64,000 nucleotides of DNA from Cellvibrio sp. KY-GH-1 (GCF_008806975.1 NZ_CP031728.1:2997501-3061500), one strand, 5' to 3'. Positions 38,244 through 47,503 are shown, counted from the stretch's first letter. Notes: a model not told the origin generated them from the letters alone. Made by a program: numbers and translations.

Positions 38244-39071
38244 TTATTTAAGATTGGGCAGCCACAGCCCCATCCACGCACCAAATATTCCCATGGCCAT
38301 TGCCAGCGTTAAGATCACCAGCACCGCACTCAGCGCAATTTTGGCGCGGGCACTGGCGGAATCCTGTGCACGAAAATAACATTCAAGCACCAATAGCGGA
38401 ATGACATATTGCGCAAACGCGATAAAGGTAACAAACGGTCCGGTAAATGTATTGGGATCAAAACCCACTGGAGCCTGATGAATTACCAACCACAGCATTA
38501 ACCCCACCCGGAAAAACCAGACTGCACTGACCACCATAAACAAGCGCAATGCCCAACGGCGGTGAGCTTTAAAATCGCGCTGCATGGCCGCGCGCAACGC
38601 AATACCTGCAAATACCAAAATCAGCAAAGCATCCAGACTTTGCGCAACCTGCAACACCAACCCACCCACAGTGCCATGCACAAATAACATATAAAGACCG
38701 GCAATACTGGTGGCTACTACCGCCAACAAATACAGACGCCCACTCCAGCGATGGAAAACTGGCAAGCGCGTGCGAATTTGTGGAATTAATTGCAGCGACC
38801 CGAGCAGCATAATAATTACCGCCAATAGCAAATGCGCTGCAACCGCCGTATTGCCAACAGAATCACCAGGCACATAACCGTGAGTTAGCTTTTCCTTCCA
38901 TAAATGCAATTCACCGCGCGCAGCAGTACCGCCATAAAATAACATCAAATAGCTGGCGAATAGCCACTGCCCGAAAACTGCCGTAATAAACCAGAAATTT
39001 GCGGCGAGTTGTAATGGCCTATCGCCCGAGGAAACAACATGTACCTTTTGATCCAACACTAACTCACTCAT
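38244..39071 (-). CDS. DUF2306-type membrane protein
   Basis: A 275-residue polytopic membrane protein with about seven hydrophobic segments. HRWSGRLYLLAVVATSIAGLY and FKAHRRWALRLFMVVSAVWFFR match the paired histidine helices of the DUF2306 family, which may bind haem or a quinone-like ligand (inference). It lies between the FGE-fold gene (41 bases upstream) and the periplasmic protein gene (17 bases downstream), inside the GntR-ABC operon. Confidence 0.8.
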   Translation of the reverse strand: MSELVLDQKVHVVSSGDRPLQLAANFWFITAVFGQWLFASYLMLFYGGTAARGELHLWKEKLTHGYVPGDSVGNTAVAAHLLLAVIIMLLGSLQLIPQIRTRLPVFHRWSGRLYLLAVVATSIAGLYMLFVHGTVGGLVLQVAQSLDALLILVFAGIALRAAMQRDFKAHRRWALRLFMVVSAVWFFRVGLMLWLVIHQAPVGFDPNTFTGPFVTFIAFAQYVIPLLVLECYFRAQDSASARAKIALSAVLVILTLAMAMGIFGAWMGLWLPNLK

Positions 39072-39112
39072 AAATTTCTCCTTAATTTGAATGCTATTTA
39101 AAAAAATCTTAA

Positions 39113-40135
39113 TTAATTTTCAGGTTTTTTCTGTGTCGGGGAGTATTCAGTCAAAAGGCCGCGCGTATTTTCAGTGTGCTGTACATTAGTTTGGGAGGGT
39201 GTGGAATCCACATCCATCGCCAACCGAAATCCCTCACCCAGGCTACTCGCATTATCGCCGCCAGTATGCCCACGTAAGAATATATGGCTACCTGAACCAC
39301 CCAAACCGTAATTGCCACCGCGATGAATAAACATTGGTGTAGAACGAAGTAAGCCAAAGAAATACACATTGTCTTCACAGCCAGTTACCCAAGCGGAGCC
39401 ATCCTTAGGCGCACCGGTGTAATAAAAATGCTGGCAGTCCTCCACCAATTCACCGACATTACCAATCATGTCGTACAAACCAAATGCGTTGGGTTTGTAC
39501 ATACCAACTGCCGATGTATATTCAGCCTTATCGTTGCATTTCACACCTGGCCAATCGACACCCAAATCGCGCTTGAAAGCTGCCGATCCAGATTCATCTA
39601 GCACATTGGCAAATTCACACAGCTGTTGCTCATTATTACCAAAAAAGTAATTCTCCTTTGAACCGGCGCGCGCGGCATACTCCCACTCAGCTTCACTGGG
39701 CAGGCGATACTGGTTGCCGGTTTTCTTGGAGAGCCATGCGGCATAAGCCTTGGCATCATCCCGCCCAACACACATTACCGGGTAATTCTCGGTGGGCGCA
39801 TAGGCGGGTGAATTCCATTGCCCATCAACCATTTCAATTTCACTAGTACCCGCTTTTCTTTTCCAGCACTGGGTCCTGGTTTTATGATTGGTAGCTTCAA
39901 CAAACTTTCGAAACTCCTTTACTGTCACCTCATAGCGGGAAAGCTGAAAAGTTTTTACCCTTACCTCATGTGCAGGTGAATGAAACACTTTGAAGCCTTC
40001 ACCAGTATCGCTACCCATTGTGAATGTCCCTGCCGGGATACTAACCATTGAAGGCAGGATAATTTCCTGTTCGGCCGCCGAACCCAGCGACCACAAGAAC
40101 ATAGTCACTAAAACAACCAGAATAGTCGATTTCAT
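39113..40135 (-). CDS. Secreted formylglycine-generating-enzyme-fold (SUMF1) protein
   Basis: The 340-residue protein starts at the ATG after AAGGAACTG and has a signal peptide (MKSTILVVLVTMFLWSLGSA). The FGE/SUMF1 fold is clear: IPAGTFTMGSD, LSRYEVTVKEF, YPVMCVGRDDAKAYAAWLS, YRLPSEAEWEYAARAG, GLYDMIGNVGELVED and GFRLAMD. The C-terminal segment RGGNYGLGGSGSH ... LRGHTGG lacks the cysteine pair that true formylglycine-generating enzymes use, so it is more likely a binding or structural relative. It lies 34 bases after the ABC permease gene. Confidence 0.88.
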   Translation of the reverse strand: MKSTILVVLVTMFLWSLGSAAEQEIILPSMVSIPAGTFTMGSDTGEGFKVFHSPAHEVRVKTFQLSRYEVTVKEFRKFVEATNHKTRTQCWKRKAGTSEIEMVDGQWNSPAYAPTENYPVMCVGRDDAKAYAAWLSKKTGNQYRLPSEAEWEYAARAGSKENYFFGNNEQQLCEFANVLDESGSAAFKRDLGVDWPGVKCNDKAEYTSAVGMYKPNAFGLYDMIGNVGELVEDCQHFYYTGAPKDGSAWVTGCEDNVYFFGLLRSTPMFIHRGGNYGLGGSGSHIFLRGHTGGDNASSLGEGFRLAMDVDSTPSQTNVQHTENTRGLLTEYSPTQKKPEN

Positions 40136-40169
40136 TTTTGCAGTTCCTTGTTGATTCATCAGAATTCCA

Positions 40170-41042
40170 TTAAATTTCATAACGATTATTGCGCAACCAA
40201 ATGGTCACCCCAATCATGACTGCGGAAAAGAGTAATGCGACGCTTACCACAGGAATATCCGCACGCGAAAGCAAATCAATATCGAAAAGCGACGTTTGGG
40301 AGTCGGCCATCATTTTTTTTGCTGTGGTACTAGTAAGCTGAGCGTAGGCTCGAAGCGCATCCTTAAATAGCAAATTAATCTCCAAGTATCTTTGCGCTAT
40401 AGAGTCCACAATCCACAACCCCAAGGGAACAGCCAAACTGATCGTTACCGGGGAGCGACGCGCAAATGCAGAGCAAAACAGGCTCCAGGCAATAAGCGGT
40501 AGCAGCAGCATAACCACAATAAAGCTACTCATTAAAAGCTCAACGCTAACGTAAAGCTCCCGCAATGCAGCCCCGAATTCATGAAGCGCTGGATTCAATA
40601 CAGCTAGAAACAACGCAAACAACAAACCACCTATTAACGCCCCAAGAAATACAATTAAAGGCATCAAGATCAATATCATCGCCAGCTTGGTGAGCACATT
40701 GACAGTTTCGCTAACAGGCATGGATCGCCAGAAAAGAATTTCCCGACTTTTTCGATCTGCAAACAAACTGGAATGCGCGTAAACCGCGATAACAATTGCA
40801 AACGAGATCAAGTAGACAGCGCTCGATGCCACCTGATAAATCAGTGTCATTAAGACCATAGCACCAGGTGAGCTTGCGCTAACTGGAATATTGTTCTCTC
40901 CGTGAATGGTGATATTTTCAAGCACAACCCACATTGCCACCACAAACAGCAACCCACTAAGCACTAGCGGAGCCCATATAAATCCAACCCGGTTTTCCCA
41001 CAGCTCGCGTTTCAACTGTGCCAGCATTTTTTTTGCATTCAT
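40170..41042 (-). CDS. ABC-2-type transporter permease
   Basis: A 290-residue membrane protein with six or so hydrophobic segments. Its N-terminal cytoplasmic part (MLAQLKRELWENRVGFIWAP) and RKSREILFWRSMPVSETVNVLTK loop are typical of ABC-2 permeases beside YtrA-type regulators. Its ATG overlaps the ATPase stop by one base, so the two are translationally coupled and should form one exporter or sensor complex. The substrate is unknown. Confidence 0.85.
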   Translation of the reverse strand: MNAKKMLAQLKRELWENRVGFIWAPLVLSGLLFVVAMWVVLENITIHGENNIPVSASSPGAMVLMTLIYQVASSAVYLISFAIVIAVYAHSSLFADRKSREILFWRSMPVSETVNVLTKLAMILILMPLIVFLGALIGGLLFALFLAVLNPALHEFGAALRELYVSVELLMSSFIVVMLLLPLIAWSLFCSAFARRSPVTISLAVPLGLWIVDSIAQRYLEINLLFKDALRAYAQLTSTTAKKMMADSQTSLFDIDLLSRADIPVVSVALLFSAVMIGVTIWLRNNRYEI

Positions 41043-41917
41043 TACACAACTCCCTCCATGTTAATTTGAGGTTTAACTTTGGCCACAAACAAATCACTTA
41101 AGCTGGGTACGGCCAACCGCCCCAGGGCAGCGAGCGCATCGCGCTCTTGGCAATTTTCATAGAGCATGCCGTACCCTCCAAGCAGGTTGCGCACATGAAT
41201 GGGGTTGTGCGCTAACGCCTGCGCTTTTAAAGGTGCATCCACCTGTAGCTCTACATAGGTGTCAGCAACAGTTTCCATACTCGCATTTAGTAAAATTTTT
41301 CCCCCACTGATAAAAACAAGGTCGGTGAGAATACTTTCAATTTCCTCTACCTGATGCGTAGTAATCAGAATGGTCTTTTGCGCATCGTAATAGTCATTGA
41401 GCAGGCTTTCGTAGAATTGCTTTCGATAGATAATATCCAGACCCAAGGTCGGCTCATCCAACACCAATAATTGGCTATCGATCGCCATAATCAACGCAAG
41501 GTGCAATTGCGTCACCATCCCCTTGGATAACTGTTCTACTTTGTCTTTTAATTGAAGATTGGTATCAGCCAGGAACTTCATGCAGCTGGCTCGACTAAAA
41601 CGAGGATGCACCGCTTCGGTATAATCAATCAATTCTTTCACGCGCATCCAGCGCGGCAAGGTCGCGGTGTCGGCAATAAACGAGACCTGCTCTAATAATT
41701 TCACCCGTTCATGCTGCGGGTTCATACCCAGCACACTCAACTCCCCTTCAACGGGGGCCAAACCTAAAATCCCTTTCAGCAAGCTGGTTTTACCTGCGCC
41801 ATTCGGGCCAATCAAACCGACAATCTTTCCTGGCGCTATGGTTAGATCAATATTGTCCAACGCAATTTTTTTTCCGTAGCGTTTTGATACAGCGCGCGCG
41901 CGAATTAATTCGTTCAT
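41042..41917 (-). CDS. ABC transporter ATP-binding protein
   Basis: A 291-residue ATPase with Walker A GPNGAGKTS (37-45), a diverged signature loop LSKGMVTQLHLAL, Walker B LLVLDEPTLGLD and the switch histidine in ITTHQVEE. A short C-terminal extension of about 70 residues follows. It pairs with the permease downstream and starts one base after the GntR stop. Family members in this setting are linked to antimicrobial peptide or cell-wall stress responses, but that is by analogy. Confidence 0.92.
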   Translation of the reverse strand: MNELIRARAVSKRYGKKIALDNIDLTIAPGKIVGLIGPNGAGKTSLLKGILGLAPVEGELSVLGMNPQHERVKLLEQVSFIADTATLPRWMRVKELIDYTEAVHPRFSRASCMKFLADTNLQLKDKVEQLSKGMVTQLHLALIMAIDSQLLVLDEPTLGLDIIYRKQFYESLLNDYYDAQKTILITTHQVEEIESILTDLVFISGGKILLNASMETVADTYVELQVDAPLKAQALAHNPIHVRNLLGGYGMLYENCQERDALAALGRLAVPSLSDLFVAKVKPQINMEGVV

Positions 41918-41918
41918 A

Positions 41919-42281
41919 TTATTCTCCTTGAACCGCTTGCAGGGCAGCGATCAATTCTTTTTTGCTGATACCAAGCTGGCGCATACGCGCTAGTAATGCT
42001 GGCACCTCGGCGGAAATGAATTTTTCCTTTTCAACCGTGTGTAGCTTTTGTTGTGCGCCCTCCAACACATACATGCCCATACCGCGCCGCGCTTCTACCA
42101 ATCCCATATCCACCAACTCCTGATAGGCCTTACTAACAGTTATATGATTAATTTGATAATCGCTCGACACCTGACGCACCGACGGCAACGGCTCGCCTTC
42201 GTTAAACGTGCCCGAGATAATCAATGCTACGATTTTGTCGCGCAGCTGCCGGTAAATAGGTTGATCATCGTTCCAGTTCAT
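41919..42281 (-). CDS. GntR-family (YtrA-type) transcriptional regulator, first copy
   Basis: The 120-residue repressor has a winged helix-turn-helix (PIYRQLRDKIVALIISGTF through LPSVRQVSSDYQINHITVSKAYQEL) and a short C-terminal dimerising helix pair instead of a large ligand domain, which defines the YtrA subgroup. These regulators usually repress the ABC operon they belong to. The ATG overlaps the stop of the upstream DUF4386 gene (ATGA). The palindrome at 44218-44237, over the operon's predicted -10 box, is the likely binding site. Confidence 0.92.
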   Translation of the reverse strand: MNWNDDQPIYRQLRDKIVALIISGTFNEGEPLPSVRQVSSDYQINHITVSKAYQELVDMGLVEARRGMGMYVLEGAQQKLHTVEKEKFISAEVPALLARMRQLGISKKELIAALQAVQGE

Positions 42282-42979
42282 ATTGATTCATAGCTCTCTT
42301 TTTGTTTGCGAACACCGAGCACCAACAACCACAATGCAATCGCAAACACACCCAAATTACCGGCCAGGCCCACATACCAGGGACTAGTGCCAAGCGCTAA
42401 AATAAAACCTGCTACAAACTCGTAGAGATACCCAAAGCAACCAAGTATTAATAAGTAGCCCAATATTTTGGGAAGCAATCCAGATTTAATCACCAGATAC
42501 CCAAACGGAAACAACCATAGGCCCGCAAAAATATTTGTGATAGTGGCGCAATTGTTCGAGATAGCCAGCGATTGCATTACCTGCAACTGAATAGCCTCCT
42601 TTGAAAACTGCTGCAAGTAAGGAGAGTCACCAATCAGATGCAGGACATTAACATGGCAGACAACTGATACTAACAGCACCGGAACACTGACCAACGAAAA
42701 GGCCAGCATAAAAAATCCGGCCGTGGGGCTAACACTCGCCAGCAATTTATACAAAAGGAAAGGCAGTAGAATGAACGAAATAAAACAGATCAATTGGCCC
42801 GTAATGGCCAACCTGAATAGTGCTTCAGAATTTTTGATATTGGCGATAGTTGCCGCTGGGTCAGCCCATTGAATCAAACTTGCCGGCACGCTGGCGATGC
42901 CAAACACCCCGGATAGGATTAAAATCACGTAGGTTAACCCGGCCAGACGAGCCAATAGGATTGGCGAATTAATATGCAT
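42278..42979 (-). CDS. DUF4386 family membrane protein
   Basis: A 233-residue polytopic protein with six or seven hydrophobic segments. ARLAGLTYVILILSGVFG at the N terminus and the LFPFGYLVIKSG-like sequence later (WLFPFGYLVIKSGLLPKILG) are characteristic of DUF4386. The ATG at 42979 follows AAGGAAATA. It is homologous to the next gene upstream (43019-43732), 39 bases away, so the pair arose by duplication. Function is unknown. Confidence 0.82.
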   Translation of the reverse strand: MHINSPILLARLAGLTYVILILSGVFGIASVPASLIQWADPAATIANIKNSEALFRLAITGQLICFISFILLPFLLYKLLASVSPTAGFFMLAFSLVSVPVLLVSVVCHVNVLHLIGDSPYLQQFSKEAIQLQVMQSLAISNNCATITNIFAGLWLFPFGYLVIKSGLLPKILGYLLILGCFGYLYEFVAGFILALGTSPWYVGLAGNLGVFAIALWLLVLGVRKQKESYESI

Positions 42980-43018
42980 AAATATTTCCTTGTATTTTGC
43001 TGAAACCATTAACAATCA

Positions 43019-43732
43019 TTACTTGTTTACGCGCGTCCACACCGGAAGATCTACACCAAAGAACAACAAGCGCAAACAAAGCGATAACTCTGCAATAAGA
43101 CAAACACCCAACAACAAAAATGTATATGAAGACAGCGCCGGGACCAGCATCAACATAAAACTATTGATGAGATAACACAGACCGGCAACAGCGATCAGAA
43201 TGCCAATTGGCTTGGGAAAATAACCCGACTTGAAAAGTAAATAGCCGTAGCCCAGACAGGCGCAACCAAAAAAGATAAGCCCGAGGGCAAAGCCATAATT
43301 GTGCGCATCCAGCAATAACATAATCTGCGCATTGATTTGCTCAGGCGTAAAAACGACTGTTTGTTGGCTGCTAATCAACAGCAGCGGAATAATTAACGTG
43401 AGTTTATTAGTGGCAAGCACCGCGGTTTGAATAACGTTAAACCCCAGCGCCATAAGTGCGATGGTTTTGTGTACCGGCCTTAACAGCAAATAAAGAATAA
43501 CCATTAGCGGAATATCCAATAGATGCATGGTGATATCCCCCACAATTCCCAAGCGCCACAGCTGGGATGACTCCGCAATATTATTGACTGTCATGGTCGC
43601 ATCATTCATAACCACCAATGAATTGCGCACAATAATCTGGCCAAAAATGCCCAGCAGGATAATCAGCAAATAACAAATACCGGCGATGCGCGTATAAATT
43701 TGTGGGGATTGTGCAAGTGAATTCATATGCAT
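43019..43732 (-). CDS. DUF4386 family membrane protein, tandem paralog
   Basis: A 237-residue polytopic protein with TRIAGICYLLIILLGIFGQ at the N terminus and LGYGYLLFKSGYFPKPIGIL in the second half, both matching the neighbouring DUF4386 protein. Its ATG shares one base with the TAA of the first operon gene (TAATG), so translation should be coupled. A second ATG lies two codons on. Function is unknown. Confidence 0.82.
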   Translation of the reverse strand: MHMNSLAQSPQIYTRIAGICYLLIILLGIFGQIIVRNSLVVMNDATMTVNNIAESSQLWRLGIVGDITMHLLDIPLMVILYLLLRPVHKTIALMALGFNVIQTAVLATNKLTLIIPLLLISSQQTVVFTPEQINAQIMLLLDAHNYGFALGLIFFGCACLGYGYLLFKSGYFPKPIGILIAVAGLCYLINSFMLMLVPALSSYTFLLLGVCLIAELSLCLRLLFFGVDLPVWTRVNK

Positions 43733-44190
43733 TACTCGCCCGCCGGTTTGTTCTCTGTTGCAAAGGGCTTTGCCTGCAACAAGTTCCCGCGAATTGATTC
43801 ACCGGCGACCAGAACATAACGCACATACACATACTTCCAGGGCACCGCCAGCGGCGTTAACAGGATTCCCAATACGCAGGCAAACAGAACACCGGCTGCA
43901 TATTCATCAAGCCCGGACTCCAACCAAACCGGCAGTGCAAACACCAACACCCATAAACTTTTCCAGCAAATTTCAAACAGCAATATTGGCAAGAGTTGCA
44001 ATGGATAGCGCAAGCCAAGTAATGCCAACAAGCTCAGCGCCCCCAGAAACGCCTGCACTACCGAATGGGAATCGGCGGCGCGGGTTTCCGGGGCAATTAT
44101 TTCCGGCCAGGCCGTTAAGCCCAAACCCACCACCACCAACAGGTACATGGCGCGCAACAAGCGCAACTGCAACCTACTAACGTCCGACAT
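43732..44190 (-). CDS. Small membrane protein, first gene of the GntR-ABC operon
   Basis: A 152-residue protein with four hydrophobic segments (MYLLVVVGLGLTAWPEII, AFLGALSLLALLGL, LLPILLFEICWKSLWVLVFAL and AGVLFACVLGILLTPLAV). I do not recognise a named family. The ATG at 44190 follows a strong AAAAGGAGGC site. As the promoter-proximal gene, it is expected to be expressed at the highest level of the operon. Confidence 0.75.
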   Translation of the reverse strand: MSDVSRLQLRLLRAMYLLVVVGLGLTAWPEIIAPETRAADSHSVVQAFLGALSLLALLGLRYPLQLLPILLFEICWKSLWVLVFALPVWLESGLDEYAAGVLFACVLGILLTPLAVPWKYVYVRYVLVAGESIRGNLLQAKPFATENKPAGE

Positions 44191-44217
44191 CGCACAAGCC
44201 TCCTTTTCAGCATTGAT

Positions 44218-44260
44218 ATAGTGTTATACATAACTATAACAGTATATTTAATTTTGGCAA
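44218..44260 (-). promoter_or_regulatory. Promoter and palindromic operator of the GntR-ABC operon
   Basis: On the minus strand TTGCCA (44260-44255) and TATAGT (44238-44233) stand 16 bases apart, a good sigma-70 match. The imperfect palindrome ATAGTGTTATACATAACTAT (44218-44237) covers the -10 box and start site, 28 bases before the first ATG. Such placement fits repression by the YtrA-type GntR protein encoded within the operon. The binding itself is inference. Confidence 0.65.
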
Positions 44261-44357
44261 CTGGAGGATGCTGGTCAATTCACAGCAACATTCCAATAAA
44301 TAAGCTAAGATGATTTAGAAGACAAACCGCTGGAATCGCTTGCGCCGGACCCCATCT

Positions 44358-45686
44358 ATGACTGCCCTGCCCTTCCCCCCCCTGGGGAGATACCTTGATC
44401 TGTTGGTCGACACACTCTGCGTGGTGGACAAACATGGCCATTTTTTATATGTAAGCCCCAGCGCCGAACACATCTTTGGTTACACCCAGTCAGAAATGAT
44501 GGGTAAGCAGATGCTCGAGTTGATCCACCCCGAGGATCGCCAGCGTACGCTGAGTGCAGTGGACAAGATTGTGGCGGGCGAGACCCAGCCGCATTTTGAA
44601 AATCGCTATATCCGCAAGGATGGCTCTACGGCGCACATCATGTGGTCTGCGCGCTGGTCTGAGGCCGATCAATGCCGGGTTGCCGTTGCACGCGATGTAA
44701 CCTTGCGTAAACAGGCGGAGGCGATTCAACAGGCCCTGTATGCAATTGCCGAGGCATCGCTCACCACCCAGGATTTGCACACCTTGTTTGCGCAGATCCA
44801 TCGCATTATCGGCGAACTGCTTCCGGCCGATAATTTTTCCGTTGCCCTGCGCGATAAAAATGCTGCAATCAGTTTCCCCTACGTACGCGAACAAGTATTG
44901 GTTTCGTTTGCCAATCAACGCAACGATGCGGGGGATCAACTACTGGAGCAGGTGCTAAACCTCGGGGAAGCTCAACTCTACAATGCCACCCACGATAACC
45001 AGCCCCTACAAAGCTGGCTGGGCGTGCCATTAAAATCCCAAACAGGATTATTGGGCGCGCTGATTTTGAAAAGTTTTTCCGCGCGCGATAGATACACAAC
45101 GCAGAGCACCGAACTATTGCAGTTTGTGTCCACCCAAATTGCAGCGGCGGTAGAGCGCAAACAAATGATGGCTCGCCTGGAACATCTCGCGCTTTACGAC
45201 CAACTCACCCACCTACCTAACCGCACACTATTTTACGATCGCATTCATTCCGCCATTGCGCGCGCAAAACGCAATAATGGAATTTTTGCATTGTTTTATC
45301 TCGACCTGAATAAATTCAAAGAAGTGAATGATAACTACGGGCATACCGTCGGCGATTTATTGCTGGAGCAAGTGGCGCGCCGCCTGGAACACTGCGTGCG
45401 TGAGTGCGACACGATTGCGCGCTTTGGTGGTGATGAATTTGTAATACTGCTGGAAAATATTGAGCAGCCTGAGCAGAGCGAAGGTGTGGCAGAAAAAATT
45501 CGCCAATCCCTGAGCAAACCTTTTCAGCTGGATGGAATTACGCTTAGCATGTCACCCAGTATCGGCATTGCGCATTTTCCATTGCACGGTGACAACGATA
45601 AAGATCTGTTGCACCGCGCTGACGCAGCCATGTACTCCGATAAACAGCGCGGCCATCTTTCTACAGACCCTTTTTCTACCACTTAA
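44358..45686 (+). CDS. PAS-GAF-GGDEF diguanylate cyclase
   Basis: The 442-residue cytoplasmic protein makes cyclic di-GMP. A PAS domain (about 9-125, with GYTQSEMMGKQMLELIHPED) is followed by a GAF domain (about 130-265, with LGVPLKSQTGLLGALIL) and a GGDEF domain (about 275-440). The active site is FGGDEF (357-361), and an intact inhibitory site RECD lies five residues before it, so product feedback is expected. No transmembrane segment is present. The ATG at 44358 is preferred; an in-frame TTG at 44340 would add six residues. It is divergent from the GntR-ABC operon and overlaps the next convergent gene by four bases. Confidence 0.92.
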   Translation: MTALPFPPLGRYLDLLVDTLCVVDKHGHFLYVSPSAEHIFGYTQSEMMGKQMLELIHPEDRQRTLSAVDKIVAGETQPHFENRYIRKDGSTAHIMWSARWSEADQCRVAVARDVTLRKQAEAIQQALYAIAEASLTTQDLHTLFAQIHRIIGELLPADNFSVALRDKNAAISFPYVREQVLVSFANQRNDAGDQLLEQVLNLGEAQLYNATHDNQPLQSWLGVPLKSQTGLLGALILKSFSARDRYTTQSTELLQFVSTQIAAAVERKQMMARLEHLALYDQLTHLPNRTLFYDRIHSAIARAKRNNGIFALFYLDLNKFKEVNDNYGHTVGDLLLEQVARRLEHCVRECDTIARFGGDEFVILLENIEQPEQSEGVAEKIRQSLSKPFQLDGITLSMSPSIGIAHFPLHGDNDKDLLHRADAAMYSDKQRGHLSTDPFSTT

Positions 45687-46456
45687 TTTTTGGCATTGAT
45701 ATGGCTAGCGCCGCTGGAATCGGTATTAGCTTTGGGATTACCGTAATAATTTACGCTTGATGCACCGCTAGCCCCCGCGTCCAACTCATCAGTAACCGTT
45801 AGCTCAATGTGCGATGCACCGCTCGCATCCACCCTGGCAACTTTTGCCGTCAGCAATTTAGCGCGCAAGTTACTCGCCCCGCTGACATCCGCATCAAGTG
45901 ATTGCGTATTGCTCTCACCTTTAATTTCCAAATTAGCAGCGCCCGATAAATCAAAGTCTTGTTGCTGACTATTCACGCTCGCGATACGAGCATTGGCTGC
46001 ACCGGATAAATCCACATGAAGCTCTGTGGCATTAATAGCGGCAAATTCAGCATTGGCTGCTCCACTATTGCTAACCGCAAACTTATCCTCCTGCAGGCTA
46101 CCTACTTTAGCCTGCGCACCGCCGGACAACTCCAAGTACTCCAAATGTTTTACATTTAACACCACACGCACTTGACCTTCGCCATGACCAAACCAGTTAA
46201 AAAAATTGTTATCGCTTTTTACCCACACACTGACGCGCTTTCCCGTTTGATCTACCTTTACTCGCTTCATCACTTCCGCATCGGCTTCTACGCGCAAATA
46301 TTCTGTGCCGTCTTGGGTAATTTCAATTTTGGTACCGCCGCCGGCGACAAATTCACTGAAATCTTTTACCGGATAGGTTTTGGCTACAGTTTCAGCCAGC
46401 ACCGCGGGCGTCAATAAGCTCAGCGTCAATGCGGGAATGAATGCTCTAAATAACAT
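45683..46456 (-). CDS. DUF2807 (head GIN domain) secreted protein
   Basis: The 257-residue protein has a signal peptide (MLFRAFIPALTLSLLTPAVLA) and a repetitive right-handed beta-helix with many LSGAAN- and ASGASH-type turns, the hallmark of the DUF2807 putative auto-transporter adhesin family. It starts at 46456 after TTGGAGC, and its stop overlaps the cyclase gene end by four bases on the other strand. It probably sits in the periplasm or on the surface. The gene follows the DUF2884 gene by 26 bases in the same direction. Confidence 0.9.
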   Translation of the reverse strand: MLFRAFIPALTLSLLTPAVLAETVAKTYPVKDFSEFVAGGGTKIEITQDGTEYLRVEADAEVMKRVKVDQTGKRVSVWVKSDNNFFNWFGHGEGQVRVVLNVKHLEYLELSGGAQAKVGSLQEDKFAVSNSGAANAEFAAINATELHVDLSGAANARIASVNSQQQDFDLSGAANLEIKGESNTQSLDADVSGASNLRAKLLTAKVARVDASGASHIELTVTDELDAGASGASSVNYYGNPKANTDSSGASHINAKN

Positions 46457-46482
46457 GATAAGCTCCAATAACTGTTAAGGAA

Positions 46483-47274
46483 TTAAATTTCTACCGCGGC
46501 CTGTTCATTGCTGGCCGCGGTTAAACGAATAAGATCCAGTGCGCGAATATCCGGTACCGCGCTGCGCAACTCGTCCTCAACCGCGTTAATTGCAGTCGCG
46601 GCATGACACAAACTGGCACCGCGCGCTTCCAATCGGGTGGACTGCGCCTGCATTTGCGCCTCTAGCGTTTTACCGAAACGATCCATGCGCGCGCCAAACG
46701 CTTCCATATCACCACCGGCACTTATAATTTCTTTGCCCAGCGCAAACATTATGTCGCCAATAGAATCCTGAACCGAGGTTTCCACGATACGCTCCATGCG
46801 CGTTTCAAAATATTTTCCAAATAATTCCGGCGCATCATCGTGCTCACGCCCAAGACTAATCGTTTCGCTATCGAAATAGCGGCGCACATCGCCTTTTAAA
46901 TGATTCAATTCGCCGCGCAATTGCGTGGAAATTTTATTGCGCTCGCCCAGCAATTCATCAAACGCGGCAGTTACACCAAAAATCGCCAAATCAATTCCCT
47001 CCAGTGCCATACCGCGAATTTCCGGCACCAAGGCGCGTACCTGGCGATCGTATTGCGCAACCAACGCTTGTTGTGCACCGTTCAAACTCAGCCGCTCACC
47101 ATCCACTACCAAATACTGGCCGTCTTTAATTTGATATACGGTTTTGTCATGGTCATAAAACTCCAACACCTGCGGCGATACTCGCAGCCCGGCATCGATT
47201 TGCAAATTACAGCCTTCTCCGGCCACAGCTGAACCGGCAACCAAGACCAACGCGAATGACAGTAGCGATTTCAT
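46483..47274 (-). CDS. DUF2884 (YggN-like) periplasmic protein
   Basis: The 263-residue protein has a signal peptide (MKSLLSFALVLVAGSAVAG) and the YggN-like features: an N-terminal strand pair (LQIDAGLRVSPQVLEFYD, QYLVVDGERLSL) and a long helical rest (ALVAQYDRQVRALVPEI to LDLIRLTAAS). Two cysteines (GCNLQ and SLCHA) may pair. Function is unknown. It is the first gene of a two-gene unit with the DUF2807 gene and is divergent from tex. Confidence 0.82.
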   Translation of the reverse strand: MKSLLSFALVLVAGSAVAGEGCNLQIDAGLRVSPQVLEFYDHDKTVYQIKDGQYLVVDGERLSLNGAQQALVAQYDRQVRALVPEIRGMALEGIDLAIFGVTAAFDELLGERNKISTQLRGELNHLKGDVRRYFDSETISLGREHDDAPELFGKYFETRMERIVETSVQDSIGDIMFALGKEIISAGGDMEAFGARMDRFGKTLEAQMQAQSTRLEARGASLCHAATAINAVEDELRSAVPDIRALDLIRLTAASNEQAAVEI

Positions 47275-47503
47275 AATGACTCCCTGGATTAGCCGCAGTA
47301 CCCATTACTGCGGTTACTGATCTTTAAGATGCAGATGCTCGTCGACTGGATTCACCTTCTATAAAAATTTTGTATTAGCCTTCACCTCACCATTGCTCGC
47401 CAGGTTTTCCGCCCATAAATGGCAGGCAAATTCAAGTCTGGCGGGGTTTGGGTTTTTGGCGATAATGGTGCCCTTCGATTCCGCCGTAACACGAGCCCGA
47501 TTT

